Positions 43,300-54,007 of a stretch of 64,000 nt of DNA are shown in pieces. The notes under the pieces were generated by a model, which saw nothing but the letters and a program-made list of their open reading frames with translations, had not been told where the DNA came from and ran no database searches. A program made the translations under genes and the position numbers. Source of the DNA: Aquamicrobium sp. (GTDB taxonomy: Bacteria > Pseudomonadota > Alphaproteobacteria > Rhizobiales > Rhizobiaceae); the NCBI RefSeq assembly GCF_023954335.1, contig NZ_JAMLIE010000001.1, positions 310,001-374,000 of the forward strand, read 5' to 3'. The first letter of the stretch is position 1. Every line of letters begins with the position of its first letter.

Positions 43300-43368
43300 A
43301 GACGCCTCTGGACGTAAACTTCTGGATTTCCTTGGATTTTCCGGCTTTCTCCAGACGCCTATGGACGT
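43300..43368. repeat. Direct repeats between integrase and tRNA-Leu
   Basis: AGACGCCTCTGGACGT (43300-43315) recurs as AGACGCCTATGGACGT (43353-43368), 15 of 16 identical, with start points 53 nt apart. Nearby are repeated ATACCAACAA copies around 43250-43272. Their position between the integrase gene and the tRNA suits integrase arm-binding sites of an att region; this is inferred. Confidence 0.45.
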
Positions 43369-43383
43369 GGAAAAACCGGAAAA

Positions 43384-43469
43384 TGGTGCCCAGGAGAGGA
43401 CTCGAACCTCCACGCCTCGCGGCACACGGACCTGAACCGTGCGCGTCTACCAATTCCGCCACCTGGGCA
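43384..43469 (-). tRNA. tRNA-Leu (CAG)
   Basis: 86 nt on the minus strand with encoded CCA. The acceptor stem is TGCCCAG / CTGGGCA; the anticodon loop TTCAGGT gives CAG between stems CACGG/CCGTG; a long variable arm of the leucine type and the GGTTCGAGTCC T-loop region are present. It is the likely integration site of the adjoining decayed island. The gpmA gene follows upstream on the same strand. Confidence 0.95.
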
Positions 43470-43601
43470 GGTGACCGCATGTGTCTTTCGGGGGAGCGTT
43501 CGCTGCCCGGACCATGCGCGGTGCGCCGCCGATGTAGGCGGGCGCAGGCGCGCTGTCAATCACAAACTCGCGGCAACCCGCAAATCCGGCGCCGTGGCCG
43601 C

Positions 43602-44222
43602 TCAGCCTTCGAGGATCTCCTTGGAGGCGACGGTGGAATCGGCATTCAGGCGATAGACGATCGGGACGCCGGTGCCGAGCTCGACCTTGATGACCTCCTC
43701 GCCGGAAAGGCCGTCCAGCGCCATGATCAGGGCGCGCAGCGAATTGCCGTGGGCGGCGACCAGCACCGTTTGTCCACGCAGCACATGCGGCTGGATGACG
43801 TGCATGTAATAGGGCCAGACGCGCGCGCCGGTGTCGCGCAGGCTTTCGCCGCCGGGCGGCGGCACGTCGTAGGAGCGGCGCCAGACATGGACCTGCTCCT
43901 CGCCCCACCTGGCGCGCGCGTCGTCCTTGTTGAGGCCGGAAAGGTCGCCGTAGTCGCGCTCGTTCAGGGCAAGGTTCTCTACCGTCTCGAGGCCGGGCTG
44001 GCCCACCGCCTCGAGGATGTGGCGGCAGGTGACCTGCGCCCGGCCGAGCGCCGAGGTGTAGGCGATGTCGAAGGTGAGGCCGCGCGCGGCGAGCTTGCGG
44101 CCCGCTTCCTTCGCCTCCTCGTGGCCCTTTTCCGTCAGGCCGGGGTCGCGCCAGCCGGTGAACAGGTTCTTCAGGTTCCACTCGCTCTGGCCGTGGCGGA
44201 CGAGGACCAGCGTTCCGGACAT
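43602..44222 (-). CDS. gpmA: 2,3-bisphosphoglycerate-dependent phosphoglycerate mutase
   Basis: 206 residues beginning MSGTLVLVRHGQSEWNLKN, with the catalytic His in RHGQSEWN, the second His in AAHGNSLRALIM and the conserved Arg/Glu in NERDYGDLSGLN. It interconverts 3- and 2-phosphoglycerate. The rhizobial form is slightly shorter than E. coli GpmA. It follows dapB in the usual rhizobial arrangement. Confidence 0.95.
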   Translation of the reverse strand: MSGTLVLVRHGQSEWNLKNLFTGWRDPGLTEKGHEEAKEAGRKLAARGLTFDIAYTSALGRAQVTCRHILEAVGQPGLETVENLALNERDYGDLSGLNKDDARARWGEEQVHVWRRSYDVPPPGGESLRDTGARVWPYYMHVIQPHVLRGQTVLVAAHGNSLRALIMALDGLSGEEVIKVELGTGVPIVYRLNADSTVASKEILEG

Positions 44223-44258
44223 GGGATACTCCTTTGCGAAGTTTTCAGGAAAAGAGGT

Positions 44259-45061
44259 TCAGAGCCCGAGCACGTCGCGCATCGAATAGAGGCCGGGCTT
44301 CCTGCCATGCGCCCACAGCGCGGCCCGAACCGCGCCGCGCGCGAACAGCGAGCGGTCCTCGGCGTGGTGGGAAAGCACGATGCGCTCGCCCGGCCCGGCA
44401 AGGATCACCGAATGGTCGCCGACGACCGAGCCGCCGCGCAGGGTGGCGAAGCCGATCGTGCCGGCCTCGCGCGGGCCGGTGTGCCCGTCGCGCACGCGCA
44501 CGCTCTTGTCCTCCAGCGCCACCTCGCGCCCCACTGCCGCCGCCCGGCCGAGCAGCAGCGCCGTGCCGGAGGGCGCGTCGACCTTGTGGCGGTGATGCAT
44601 CTCCAGCACCTCGATGTCGAACTCGTCGCCGGCGAGCGCGCGCGCCGCCTGCTCGACGAGGACGGCGAGCAGGTTGACCCCGAGGCTCATATTGCCGGAC
44701 TTGACGATGGTGGCATGGCGGGCGGCGGCGGCGATCTTCGCGTCTTCCTCGGCCCCGCAGCCGGTGGTGCCGATGACGTGGACGATGCGCGCCTGCGCGG
44801 CGTAGCCGGCGAACTCGACCGTCGCGGCCGGCGCGGTGAAGTCGAGCACCCCGTCGGCGCCGGCGAAGACCGGCAGCGGATCGTCGCTGATGGCGACGTC
44901 CAGCCTGCCGACGCCGGCGAGCTCGCCGGCATCCTGCCCGAGGAACGGCGATCCCGCGCGCTCGACCGCGCCGGCGAGCGCGGCGCCCGGCGTCTCGTCA
45001 ATGGCGCGGATGAGGGTGCGGCCCATGCGCCCGGCGGCCCCCACGACGACCAGCTTCATGC

Positions 45062-45065
<4 letters not shown>
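44259..45065 (-). CDS. dapB: 4-hydroxy-tetrahydrodipicolinate reductase
   Basis: 268 residues with the dinucleotide-binding VVGAAGRMGRTLI, the substrate-binding EMHHRHKVDAPSGTAL and the catalytic histidine pair. It makes tetrahydrodipicolinate for lysine and diaminopimelate. ATG 45065 overlaps the stop of the ABC exporter; the methionine two residues later (45059) is an alternative. Confidence 0.96.
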
Positions 45066-46897
<1,832 letters not shown>

Positions 46898-46989
46898 GCG
46901 CCGGTCAGGGAAGGGCTATGCCCTGTCGCGGCGCGTTGCGCAATCGCGAAATCGCGCTGCGGCGCCCGGCCTCACCCTCTGGCTTGCCC

Positions 46990-47991
46990 CTAGACCCGTC
47001 CCCAGCGGCGGCCGTCGAGCTCGATGCCGAAGCGCGCCGGCGTGCGCGCATAGGCGGCGAGGCCGGCGAGCGCGGCGAGCGGATGGGTGACGACATGGAC
47101 CGGCATCGCCCGCAGAAGGGCGCTGTGCGGGGCCTTGTCGTCGAAGGCGGCGCGGAAGCGGCCGTTCTTCAGCGCCGGCACGATCTTCTGCACGATGCCG
47201 CCGGTGAGATAGACCCCGCCCCGGGCCATGAAGACGAGCGCGAGGTCGCCGGCGAGGCGGCCGAGGCAGGTGACGAACATGTCGAGCGCCTCGACGGCCT
47301 CTGCGTCCTCGCCGGAAAGGGCGGCGGCGGTGATCTCGGCCGGGGTGGAGAGGCGCGGCGCGACATCGTCCGCCATTGCCACGGCGCGATAAAGATTGAC
47401 CAGCCCGCGCCCGCACAGCATCTGCTCGCCCGAGATGCGGCCCTCGATGGTCTCGACATGCGGGAACACGGCGAAGTCGCGCGGCGAGCGCGGTCCCATG
47501 TCGACATGCCCGCCTTCGCCCGGAACAGGGATCCACATGCCGCGGGCATGGACGAGGCCGGCAACGCCGAGCCCGGTGCCGGGGCCGAGGACGACGCGGC
47601 CCGATTCCTCCTCGGCCTCGCCGCCGCCGATCTTCTCCATATGCTCGGAGCCGAGCGCGACGACGCCGAGCGCCTGCGCCTCGAAATCGTTGAGCACCAC
47701 GACCTCGTCGAGCCCGAAGGCCTCGATCAGCGCCTTCGGCCGCACGACCCAGCCATGGTTGGTCAGCGCGATCTCGTCGCCGTCGACCGGGCCGGCGACG
47801 GCGAGCAGCGCCGAGCGCGGCCGCACCGAGGTCCGGTCGAACACGGCGGTCTGGATCGCCTCCTCGAGCGAGGCGAAATCCGCCGTGCGGACGCCGGGAA
47901 ACTCCTTCGGCTCGGCATTGGCGTCTATGAGGATCGCGAAGCGGGCATTGGTGCCGCCGATGTCGCCCGTCAGGACCGGGAAATTCATCAT
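46990..47991 (-). CDS. glk: Glucokinase
   Basis: 333 residues with the ASKHA ATP/phosphate loop LTGDIGGTNARFAILID at the N-terminus, the sugar-binding VLNDFEAQALG, and GPGTGLGVAGLVHARG in the middle. It phosphorylates glucose. It shares strand and order with the exporter and dapB as in other Rhizobiales. Confidence 0.95.
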   Translation of the reverse strand: MMNFPVLTGDIGGTNARFAILIDANAEPKEFPGVRTADFASLEEAIQTAVFDRTSVRPRSALLAVAGPVDGDEIALTNHGWVVRPKALIEAFGLDEVVVLNDFEAQALGVVALGSEHMEKIGGGEAEEESGRVVLGPGTGLGVAGLVHARGMWIPVPGEGGHVDMGPRSPRDFAVFPHVETIEGRISGEQMLCGRGLVNLYRAVAMADDVAPRLSTPAEITAAALSGEDAEAVEALDMFVTCLGRLAGDLALVFMARGGVYLTGGIVQKIVPALKNGRFRAAFDDKAPHSALLRAMPVHVVTHPLAALAGLAAYARTPARFGIELDGRRWGRV

Positions 47992-48106
47992 GATCCGTCG
48001 TCGCTTGGTCTTAAGGTTCGGCCGGCGCGAGCGGCTCTCACGCGGCTAAATCGGTTTAGGGCGGCGCCGTCGCCGAAGTCAAGCGCCTCAAGCCCACGGG
48101 CCGTCC

Positions 48107-49141
48107 TCAGTCGCGCGGGCGCGAGAACGGCAGCGGGATGGCGCTTTCCGGCGTCGGCGCATAGGCGCTGGCCGCCACCGGTGCGGCCCCCGCTGTTGCG
48201 ATGACCGGCGCGCCGCCGCCGATCGTCACCGCCGCCTCGGAAGCCGGCGCGGGCGCGGAAAGCACGGCCTGGCAGGCGGCCGGCAGGGCGGACAGGCGCA
48301 TCACGTCGCGGGCGCGCGGCTCGGCCGGTCCCTTGGAGGTGCGCCACGGTTCCTCGGTGAACCACCAGGCCAGCGAGGCATCGCAGCCCTCGCTTTTCGG
48401 CGCCGGCTCCTGCCCCCGGCAGCCGGGCGAGCCGGCCGGGCAGCCGATGCGGACGTGGAAATGCGAATCGTGGCCCCAGAACGGGCGCACCTTGCGCAGC
48501 CAGGAGCGGTCGCCCGTCACCGTGTCGCACAGCTTCTTCTTGATGCCGGGATGGACGAGGATGCGCTCGACATTGCCGTAGCTCGCCGCCCGCTTCAGCA
48601 CGGCGGCGTGGGCCGGCGTCCATTTGCGGTCGTCGACGTAAAGCGAGTTCGTCTTGAGCATGGAGACGAACTCCATCCTCTCGCGCTCGGCCTCGGTCAG
48701 GCGCTTGCCCGTCGGCATCGGCACGAACCAGATGTCGGCGTCGAGGCCGAGCTGGTGCGAGGCGTGGCCGCTGAGCATCGGCCCGCCGCGCGGCTGCGAG
48801 ACGTCGCCGATCAAGAGGCCCGGCCAGCCGTCCTTCGCCGCCTCGCGCGACAGGCGCTCGATGAGCGCAATCATGTCGGGATGGCCCCAGCGGCGGTTGC
48901 GCGACAGGCGCATCGCCTGCCAGTTGGGGCCGTCGGCGGCGATGGCCATGCCGCCGGCGAAGCAGCCCTTGGAATAGAAGCCGTGCACGGCAGGCTTGGC
49001 CGCCGCCGGCAGGCGCTGGGCGCCGAACACCTCCTTGGCCAGCGGGTCGGCCTGGGCGGGCAGGGGAACGAGTGCCGCCGCCGCGCCGCCGACGAGGCCA
49101 AGAGCGAGCGCGATGCCGCGCAAGGTCGCCTTCAGTGTCAT
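48107..49141 (-). CDS. mepA: Penicillin-insensitive murein endopeptidase
   Basis: 344 residues from ATG 49141. A signal peptide (GIALALGLVGGAAAALVPLPAQA) leads to a LAS-metallopeptidase with SGHASHQLGLDADIWFVP and the closing HDSHFHVRIGC zinc motif. It cleaves D-alanyl-mDAP cross-links in the periplasm. Beyond the catalytic domain a Pro/Ala-rich C-terminal tail of about 70 residues extends the protein relative to E. coli MepA. Confidence 0.95.
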   Translation of the reverse strand: MTLKATLRGIALALGLVGGAAAALVPLPAQADPLAKEVFGAQRLPAAAKPAVHGFYSKGCFAGGMAIAADGPNWQAMRLSRNRRWGHPDMIALIERLSREAAKDGWPGLLIGDVSQPRGGPMLSGHASHQLGLDADIWFVPMPTGKRLTEAERERMEFVSMLKTNSLYVDDRKWTPAHAAVLKRAASYGNVERILVHPGIKKKLCDTVTGDRSWLRKVRPFWGHDSHFHVRIGCPAGSPGCRGQEPAPKSEGCDASLAWWFTEEPWRTSKGPAEPRARDVMRLSALPAACQAVLSAPAPASEAAVTIGGGAPVIATAGAAPVAASAYAPTPESAIPLPFSRPRD

Positions 49142-49242
49142 TCTATTCGCGCCTCTGCTACTCCATGCCCTCCCACCGCAGCATGGCCGCGACAGGGTTA
49201 AGCGAATCATAACAGCAACGGCCCGGCCTTTCGACGACACTG

Positions 49243-50388
49243 TCAGGCTTCCTGCCTCACCCCACCCAGCGCGAGGTCGATCTCGGCGGCGACGTCGGGA
49301 TCGTCGTCGCCAAGGCCGCGAAGCGCCTGCGGCCCTTCGAGCTCGGCCAGCGCCCACACGGCCGTGCCGCGCACCAGCGGCGAAGGATCGCCGAGCAATA
49401 GCCGGACCTGCGGCGCGAGCGCCGCGTCGCCCGAATTGCCGGCGGCGATCAGCACGTTGCGGATGAAGCGGTCGCGGCCGATGCGCTTGACCGGCGAGCC
49501 GGCGAACAGCGCCCGGAAAGCCGCGTCGTCGAGGGCGAGGAGATCGGCGAGCCTCGGCTCCTGAAGATCGGCGCGGGCGACGAGCTTGGCCTCCGACGCA
49601 CGCTGCGCGAACTTGTTCCACGGGCAGGCGGCGAGGCAGTCGTCGCAGCCATAGACGCGGTTGCCGATCGCCTTGCGGAACTCGTGCGGGATCGGTCCCT
49701 TCAGCTCGATGTTGAGGTAAGAGATGCAGCGCCGCGCGTCGATCTGGTAGGGCGCGGGGAAGGCGTTTGTCGGGCAGATGTCGAGGCAGGCCCGGCACGA
49801 GCCGCAGCGGTCCTGCGCCGCCTCGTCGGGCGCGAGCTCGGCCGTGGTGAAGATCGAGCCGAGGAACAGCCACGCGCCGAAATCCCGGCTGACGAGGCAG
49901 GTGTGCTTGCCCTGCCAGCCGATGCCGGCCGCCGCCGCGAGCGGCTTTTCCATCACCGGCGCGGTGTCGACGAAGACCTTGACCTCGGCGCCGCTGCGCG
50001 AGACGAGCTTCTGCGCCACCTCCTTCAGCCGGCCCTTGATGATGTCGTGATAGTCGCGGTGGCGGGCATAGACCGAGATCGCGCCGCGGTCCTTCCTGTC
50101 GAGAAGCTCCAGCGGGTCGCGGTCCGGGCCGTAGTTCATCGCCAGCATGATGACGGAGCGCACGTCCGGCCACAGCGCGCGCGGGTCGCCGCGCCGGTCT
50201 GCCGTCTCGGCCATCCATTCCATGGTGCCGTGACGGCCCTTGCCGACATGGTCGGCGAGGCGGGCGGGAACGAGCGGGGTCGAATCGGGCGTCGTGACGG
50301 CGACGGCGTCGAAGCCGAGCTTCCTTGCCTCGGCGTCGATGAAGGCGCGAAGCCTCGATGCGGAAGGCAGGCTTCCGGCCGCCGCCAT
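49243..50388 (-). CDS. queG: Epoxyqueuosine reductase
   Basis: 381 residues from ATG 50388, whose first base is the last base of the GST stop. A cobalamin-binding N-terminal domain is followed by two [4Fe-4S] ferredoxin motifs (CGSCRACLDICPTNAF and CDDCLAACPWN) and a C-terminal HEAT-like tail. It reduces epoxyqueuosine to queuosine in tRNA. The preceding GST gene is a common rhizobial partner. Confidence 0.95.
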   Translation of the reverse strand: MAAAGSLPSASRLRAFIDAEARKLGFDAVAVTTPDSTPLVPARLADHVGKGRHGTMEWMAETADRRGDPRALWPDVRSVIMLAMNYGPDRDPLELLDRKDRGAISVYARHRDYHDIIKGRLKEVAQKLVSRSGAEVKVFVDTAPVMEKPLAAAAGIGWQGKHTCLVSRDFGAWLFLGSIFTTAELAPDEAAQDRCGSCRACLDICPTNAFPAPYQIDARRCISYLNIELKGPIPHEFRKAIGNRVYGCDDCLAACPWNKFAQRASEAKLVARADLQEPRLADLLALDDAAFRALFAGSPVKRIGRDRFIRNVLIAAGNSGDAALAPQVRLLLGDPSPLVRGTAVWALAELEGPQALRGLGDDDPDVAAEIDLALGGVRQEA

Positions 50389-51080
50389 CAGAAGTCGAGG
50401 TCGCCGTAATGCGAGGCCGGCGACAGCCCGCGCACCCTGTCGGTCAACAGCGGCCGGAAGGAGGGGCGCGACTTGATGCGCGTGTACCAGTCCCGCGCCG
50501 CCGGATAGTCGGCCCAGGCGACCTCGCCGAGATAGTCGAGCACGGAGAGCGAGGCGGCGGCGGCCATGTCGGCATAGGAAAGCCGCCCGCCGGCCAGCCA
50601 GTTGCGCGTGCCGGCCAGCCAGTTGGTGTATTTCAGGTGCTGGCGGATGTTGGCGCGCGCGGCGCGGATCGCCGTCGAATCGGGCGAGCCGCCGCCGAAC
50701 TCGGCGCCCATCACCGGCTTCAGCACCCGTTCGCGCACCAGATGGCGGGTCACGTCCGCCTCCAGCTTGCCGAGATACCAGTCGATCAGGCGGCGGATCT
50801 CGGCCCGCGCCAGCGGGTCCTCGGCCATCAGCCGGCGGTCGCGCTTCAGCACCCCGCGCGTCTCGTCGAGATATTCGGAGATCACGCTCGCGCCGACGAT
50901 CGGCTGGTCGCCCTCGGCCAGCAGAACGGGGAGCGTCGCCGCCGGGTTCAGCGTCAGGAACTCCTTGCGCCGCTGCCACGGCTTTTCCTCGATGAGCGCG
51001 AGCTCCTCGCCATATTCCCCGAAGGAAAGGCGCACGAAGCGGCAGGAGGCGAACAGGGGGTGATGAAACAGGGTCAGCAT
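50388..51080 (-). CDS. Glutathione S-transferase family protein
   Basis: 230 residues from MLTLFHHPLFASCRFVRLSF (ATG 51080); a GTG/ATG upstream would add six residues. The thioredoxin-like N-terminus carries PLFASCRF with a candidate catalytic Ser/Cys, the cis-Pro in ATLPVLLAEGDQPI and SVISEYLDE. The C-terminal domain is all helical. Substrate unknown. Confidence 0.9.
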   Translation of the reverse strand: MLTLFHHPLFASCRFVRLSFGEYGEELALIEEKPWQRRKEFLTLNPAATLPVLLAEGDQPIVGASVISEYLDETRGVLKRDRRLMAEDPLARAEIRRLIDWYLGKLEADVTRHLVRERVLKPVMGAEFGGGSPDSTAIRAARANIRQHLKYTNWLAGTRNWLAGGRLSYADMAAAASLSVLDYLGEVAWADYPAARDWYTRIKSRPSFRPLLTDRVRGLSPASHYGDLDF

Positions 51081-51240
51081 GACAACCGGGATACGCAACG
51101 CTCTGGCTTTTTTGCGGCGACGGGGCTAAGTCTCGGACCCGTTTTTCGAGTCGGGCGCCGGGCCAGCCCCGTCCTATAGGCGCTCATCATCCCCCTGACA
51201 AGCAAGCAGCCGGCGGCGATGCCCGGCGACGGAGGCGCGA

Positions 51241-52047
51241 ATGAGCGAGCAGAGCATCGTCGAGGCCGCCCTTCTCGGCATCCTCGAAGGGCTGACGGAG
51301 TTCATCCCCGTCTCCTCGACCGGCCATATCCTGCTCGCCGGGCACTTCATGGGCTTCGAATCCACCGGCAAGGCGTTCGAGGTTTTGATCCAGCTCGGCG
51401 CGATCCTCGCCATCCTGTCGGTCTATTTCGCCCGGCTTTGGGACATGCTTATGAAGTTGCCGTCCGACCGCGGCACGCAGAATTTCGTCGCCGGCATCCT
51501 CATCGCCTTCCTGCCGGCGGCGGTGATCGGCGCGCTCGCGCACGGCTTCATCAAGACCGTGCTGTTCGAGACGCCGGTGCTGATCTGCATCATGCTGATC
51601 CTCGGCGGCTTCGTGCTCCTGTGGGTCGACCGGCGCGACGTCGCGCCGAAATACGTCGACGCGGGGCGGTTCCCGCTCTCGGTCTATTTCCGCATCGGCC
51701 TCTTCCAGTGCCTCGCCATGATCCCCGGCGTGTCGCGCTCGGGCGCGACCATCGTCGGCGGCCTGCTGCTCGGCGCCGACAAGCGCTCGGCGGCCGAGCT
51801 CTCGTTCTTCCTCGCCATGCCGACCATGGCCGGCGCCTTCGCCTACGACCTTTTCAAGAACCGCGACGCGCTGTCGGCGGCCGACCTGCCGATCATCGCC
51901 ACCGGCTTCGTCTGCGCCTTCTTCGCCGCGGTGCTCGTCGTGCGCCGGCTGCTCGATTTCGTCTCGCGGCGCGGCTACGCGCTGTTCGGCTGGTGGCGGC
52001 TGATCGTCGGCACCCTCGGGCTGATCGCTCTCGCCATCTGGGGCTGA
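51241..52047 (+). CDS. uppP: Undecaprenyl-diphosphatase
   Basis: 268 residues, eight membrane helices, with the BacA/UppP signatures GILEGLTEFIPVSSTGH and PGVSRSGATI. It recycles undecaprenyl pyrophosphate for cell-wall precursors. A good ribosome site GGAGG lies 8 nt upstream. It converges with the TauE gene. Confidence 0.96.
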   Translation: MSEQSIVEAALLGILEGLTEFIPVSSTGHILLAGHFMGFESTGKAFEVLIQLGAILAILSVYFARLWDMLMKLPSDRGTQNFVAGILIAFLPAAVIGALAHGFIKTVLFETPVLICIMLILGGFVLLWVDRRDVAPKYVDAGRFPLSVYFRIGLFQCLAMIPGVSRSGATIVGGLLLGADKRSAAELSFFLAMPTMAGAFAYDLFKNRDALSAADLPIIATGFVCAFFAAVLVVRRLLDFVSRRGYALFGWWRLIVGTLGLIALAIWG

Positions 52048-52054
52048 ACGCCGC

Positions 52055-52822
52055 TCAAAGATACGCCGTCAGCCCGCGACGGATCATATCGAGCGCCAGC
52101 AGCGTGATGCCGACCTTGAACCAGCGGCGGAAGGTCTCTTCCGGAAGCTTCTCCAGCCACGCGCTGCCGTAAACCGTGCCGAGATAGCCCGACGCGATCA
52201 TGACGGCGACGAGCGGCAGCCAGGCGGCGAAGGCGAAGCCGGCAAAGCCGAACACCACCACCTTGAGGAAATGCTGCACGGTCATGCCGGCCGCATGGGT
52301 GGCGACGAGCGCCTTGCGGTCGCCCGGCATCAGCTGGGCGAAGAAGGCCGACAGCAGCGGCCCGGTCGCGCCGACGAACATCGTCACCAGCGCGGTGACG
52401 GCGCTTCCAACGCCAAGGCCGGCGCGCGACAGCCTGTCGAAGCCGGGTATCTTGGTCCACGTTACCGCGACGATGAAGAGGCCGAGCACGAGCTTCAGCA
52501 GCGCATCGGGAAGCTGGACCACGAAGAACGCGCCGGCCACCGCCCCGGCGAGCGAGCCGGCGAGGAACGGGCCGAAGATGTCGCGTCGCACATGCGCCCG
52601 CTGGTGCCAGGCGCGGCCGGTGTTGGAGCCGAGCTGCACCGCGCCGTGAACGGGAATCAGCGCCGCGACCGGGATGAACAGCCCCATCAGCGCCAGCATG
52701 GCGACGCCGCCGCCGACGCCGAAGGCGGCGGTCAGCGCCGAGGTGAAGAACGAGGCGACGACGAGCAGCAGCGCCGCGCCCGCGCCGAGACCCTCGGGCA
52801 GGAGCGCGGCAAGCGTCTCCAA
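52055..52822 (-). CDS. TauE/SafE-family membrane protein
   Basis: 255 residues, eight hydrophobic helices, with FGVGGGVAMLALMGL near residue 35 and FVGATGPLLSAFFAQ in the second half. Third family member in the window. It is convergent with uppP (7 nt between stops) and on the same strand as the NDUFA9-like gene. Substrate unknown. Confidence 0.88.
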   Translation of the reverse strand: METLAALLPEGLGAGAALLLVVASFFTSALTAAFGVGGGVAMLALMGLFIPVAALIPVHGAVQLGSNTGRAWHQRAHVRRDIFGPFLAGSLAGAVAGAFFVVQLPDALLKLVLGLFIVAVTWTKIPGFDRLSRAGLGVGSAVTALVTMFVGATGPLLSAFFAQLMPGDRKALVATHAAGMTVQHFLKVVVFGFAGFAFAAWLPLVAVMIASGYLGTVYGSAWLEKLPEETFRRWFKVGITLLALDMIRRGLTAYL

Positions 52823-52835
52823 GGCCGGGCTTCTC

Positions 52836-53810
52836 CTACGCCACGGTGGTCTTGGTGAACTGGCCGGCCGGGCGATACTGCCACAGATAGGTCGGCAGCA
52901 CCGCCTCGGTCGTCTGCGGCGTGATGCCGATGCCCTCGAGCGTGCGGCCTTCGCTGCGCGCCTCGCCGGAGACGACGTTGTCGTGCTTCAGCATCTCGAC
53001 CTGGTCGGCGGTCAGCAGCGGATTGGGCAGCAGGCCGAGGATGCGCCCTTGCAGCTTCGCCAGCCACCACGGCAGCGGAACGAGGATGCGCTTGCGCTCG
53101 ACGACGCGCAGCATCTCCTCGAGGAGCGCGCGGAAGCTGCGCACCTCCGGCCCGCCCAGTTCGTAGATGCGGCCGCCCGCGACGGTGCCGTCGACCGCGC
53201 GCGCGATCGCCTCGGCGACGTCGCCGACATAGACCGGCTGGAAATTCGTCTCGCCGCCGCCGATCAGCGGCAGGACGGGCGAAAGGCGGGCCATGGCGGC
53301 GAAGCGGTTGAAGAAACGGTCCTCAGGCCCGAACACGATCGACGGGCGGAAGACGACGGCGTCCCTGACGATATCGAGCACCGCCTTCTCGGCCTGCCCC
53401 TTGGTGCGGGCGTAAGGAATGGGCGAAGAGGCGTCGGCGCCGATGGCCGAGACGTGGACGAGCTTCGCGCCCTCGGCCCGCGCGGCCTCGGCCACGGCCC
53501 GCGCGCCGAACTCCTGCACGGCGTTGAAGGTCTGGCGGCCGCTCTGATGCAGGATGCCGACGAGGTTGACGACGCAGTCGGCGCCCTCGACCGCGCGGTC
53601 CACCGACCAGCGCACGCGCAGGTTCGCCTGCACCGGCTGGATCTGCCCGACATTGCCGAGCGGCTGGACGTGCAGCGCGAGGTTCGGATTGCGCACCGCG
53701 ACCCGGACGCGGTAGCCGCGCCTGGCGAGCGCGCGCACGACATGGCGGCCGATGAAACCGCCGCCGCCGAAAACCGTGACGAGCGGGGGGACCTTTACGA
53801 CTGGCGTCAT
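52836..53810 (-). CDS. NAD(P)-binding protein, complex I NDUFA9-like
   Basis: 324 residues from ATG 53810 (the longer open frame adds N-terminal sequence without family match). An atypical SDR fold with VTVFGGGGFIGRHVVRAL near residue 12, IVFGPEDRFFNRFA near 155 and the C-terminal RYRPAGQF tail. Alphaproteobacterial homologues are annotated as complex I NDUFA9 subunit family. A role in quinone or respiratory assembly is inferred only from name and fold. Confidence 0.88.
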   Translation of the reverse strand: MTPVVKVPPLVTVFGGGGFIGRHVVRALARRGYRVRVAVRNPNLALHVQPLGNVGQIQPVQANLRVRWSVDRAVEGADCVVNLVGILHQSGRQTFNAVQEFGARAVAEAARAEGAKLVHVSAIGADASSPIPYARTKGQAEKAVLDIVRDAVVFRPSIVFGPEDRFFNRFAAMARLSPVLPLIGGGETNFQPVYVGDVAEAIARAVDGTVAGGRIYELGGPEVRSFRALLEEMLRVVERKRILVPLPWWLAKLQGRILGLLPNPLLTADQVEMLKHDNVVSGEARSEGRTLEGIGITPQTTEAVLPTYLWQYRPAGQFTKTTVA

Positions 53811-54007
53811 GGCTTGCTCTCCATGGGCTGGCTCTCCAATGGCTTGCCTGTTCAGCCGCTTCTTAATCGCTTCTCCGCCAAAGGCAAAGGGCGCGAATTG
53901 CCCCATATGGAGAATCGTCCCTCGCTTTTCCGATTCTGCTTCAACCTGCATTCCAAGGCGGCTATTGACGACACGGACTTGAGTATCCGTGGGCAGGAGG
54001 ACATTCG

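Noticed and set aside
40269..43480. CRISPR array near the cas1 fragment
   Set aside because: No regularly spaced repeats were seen on either strand in the island.
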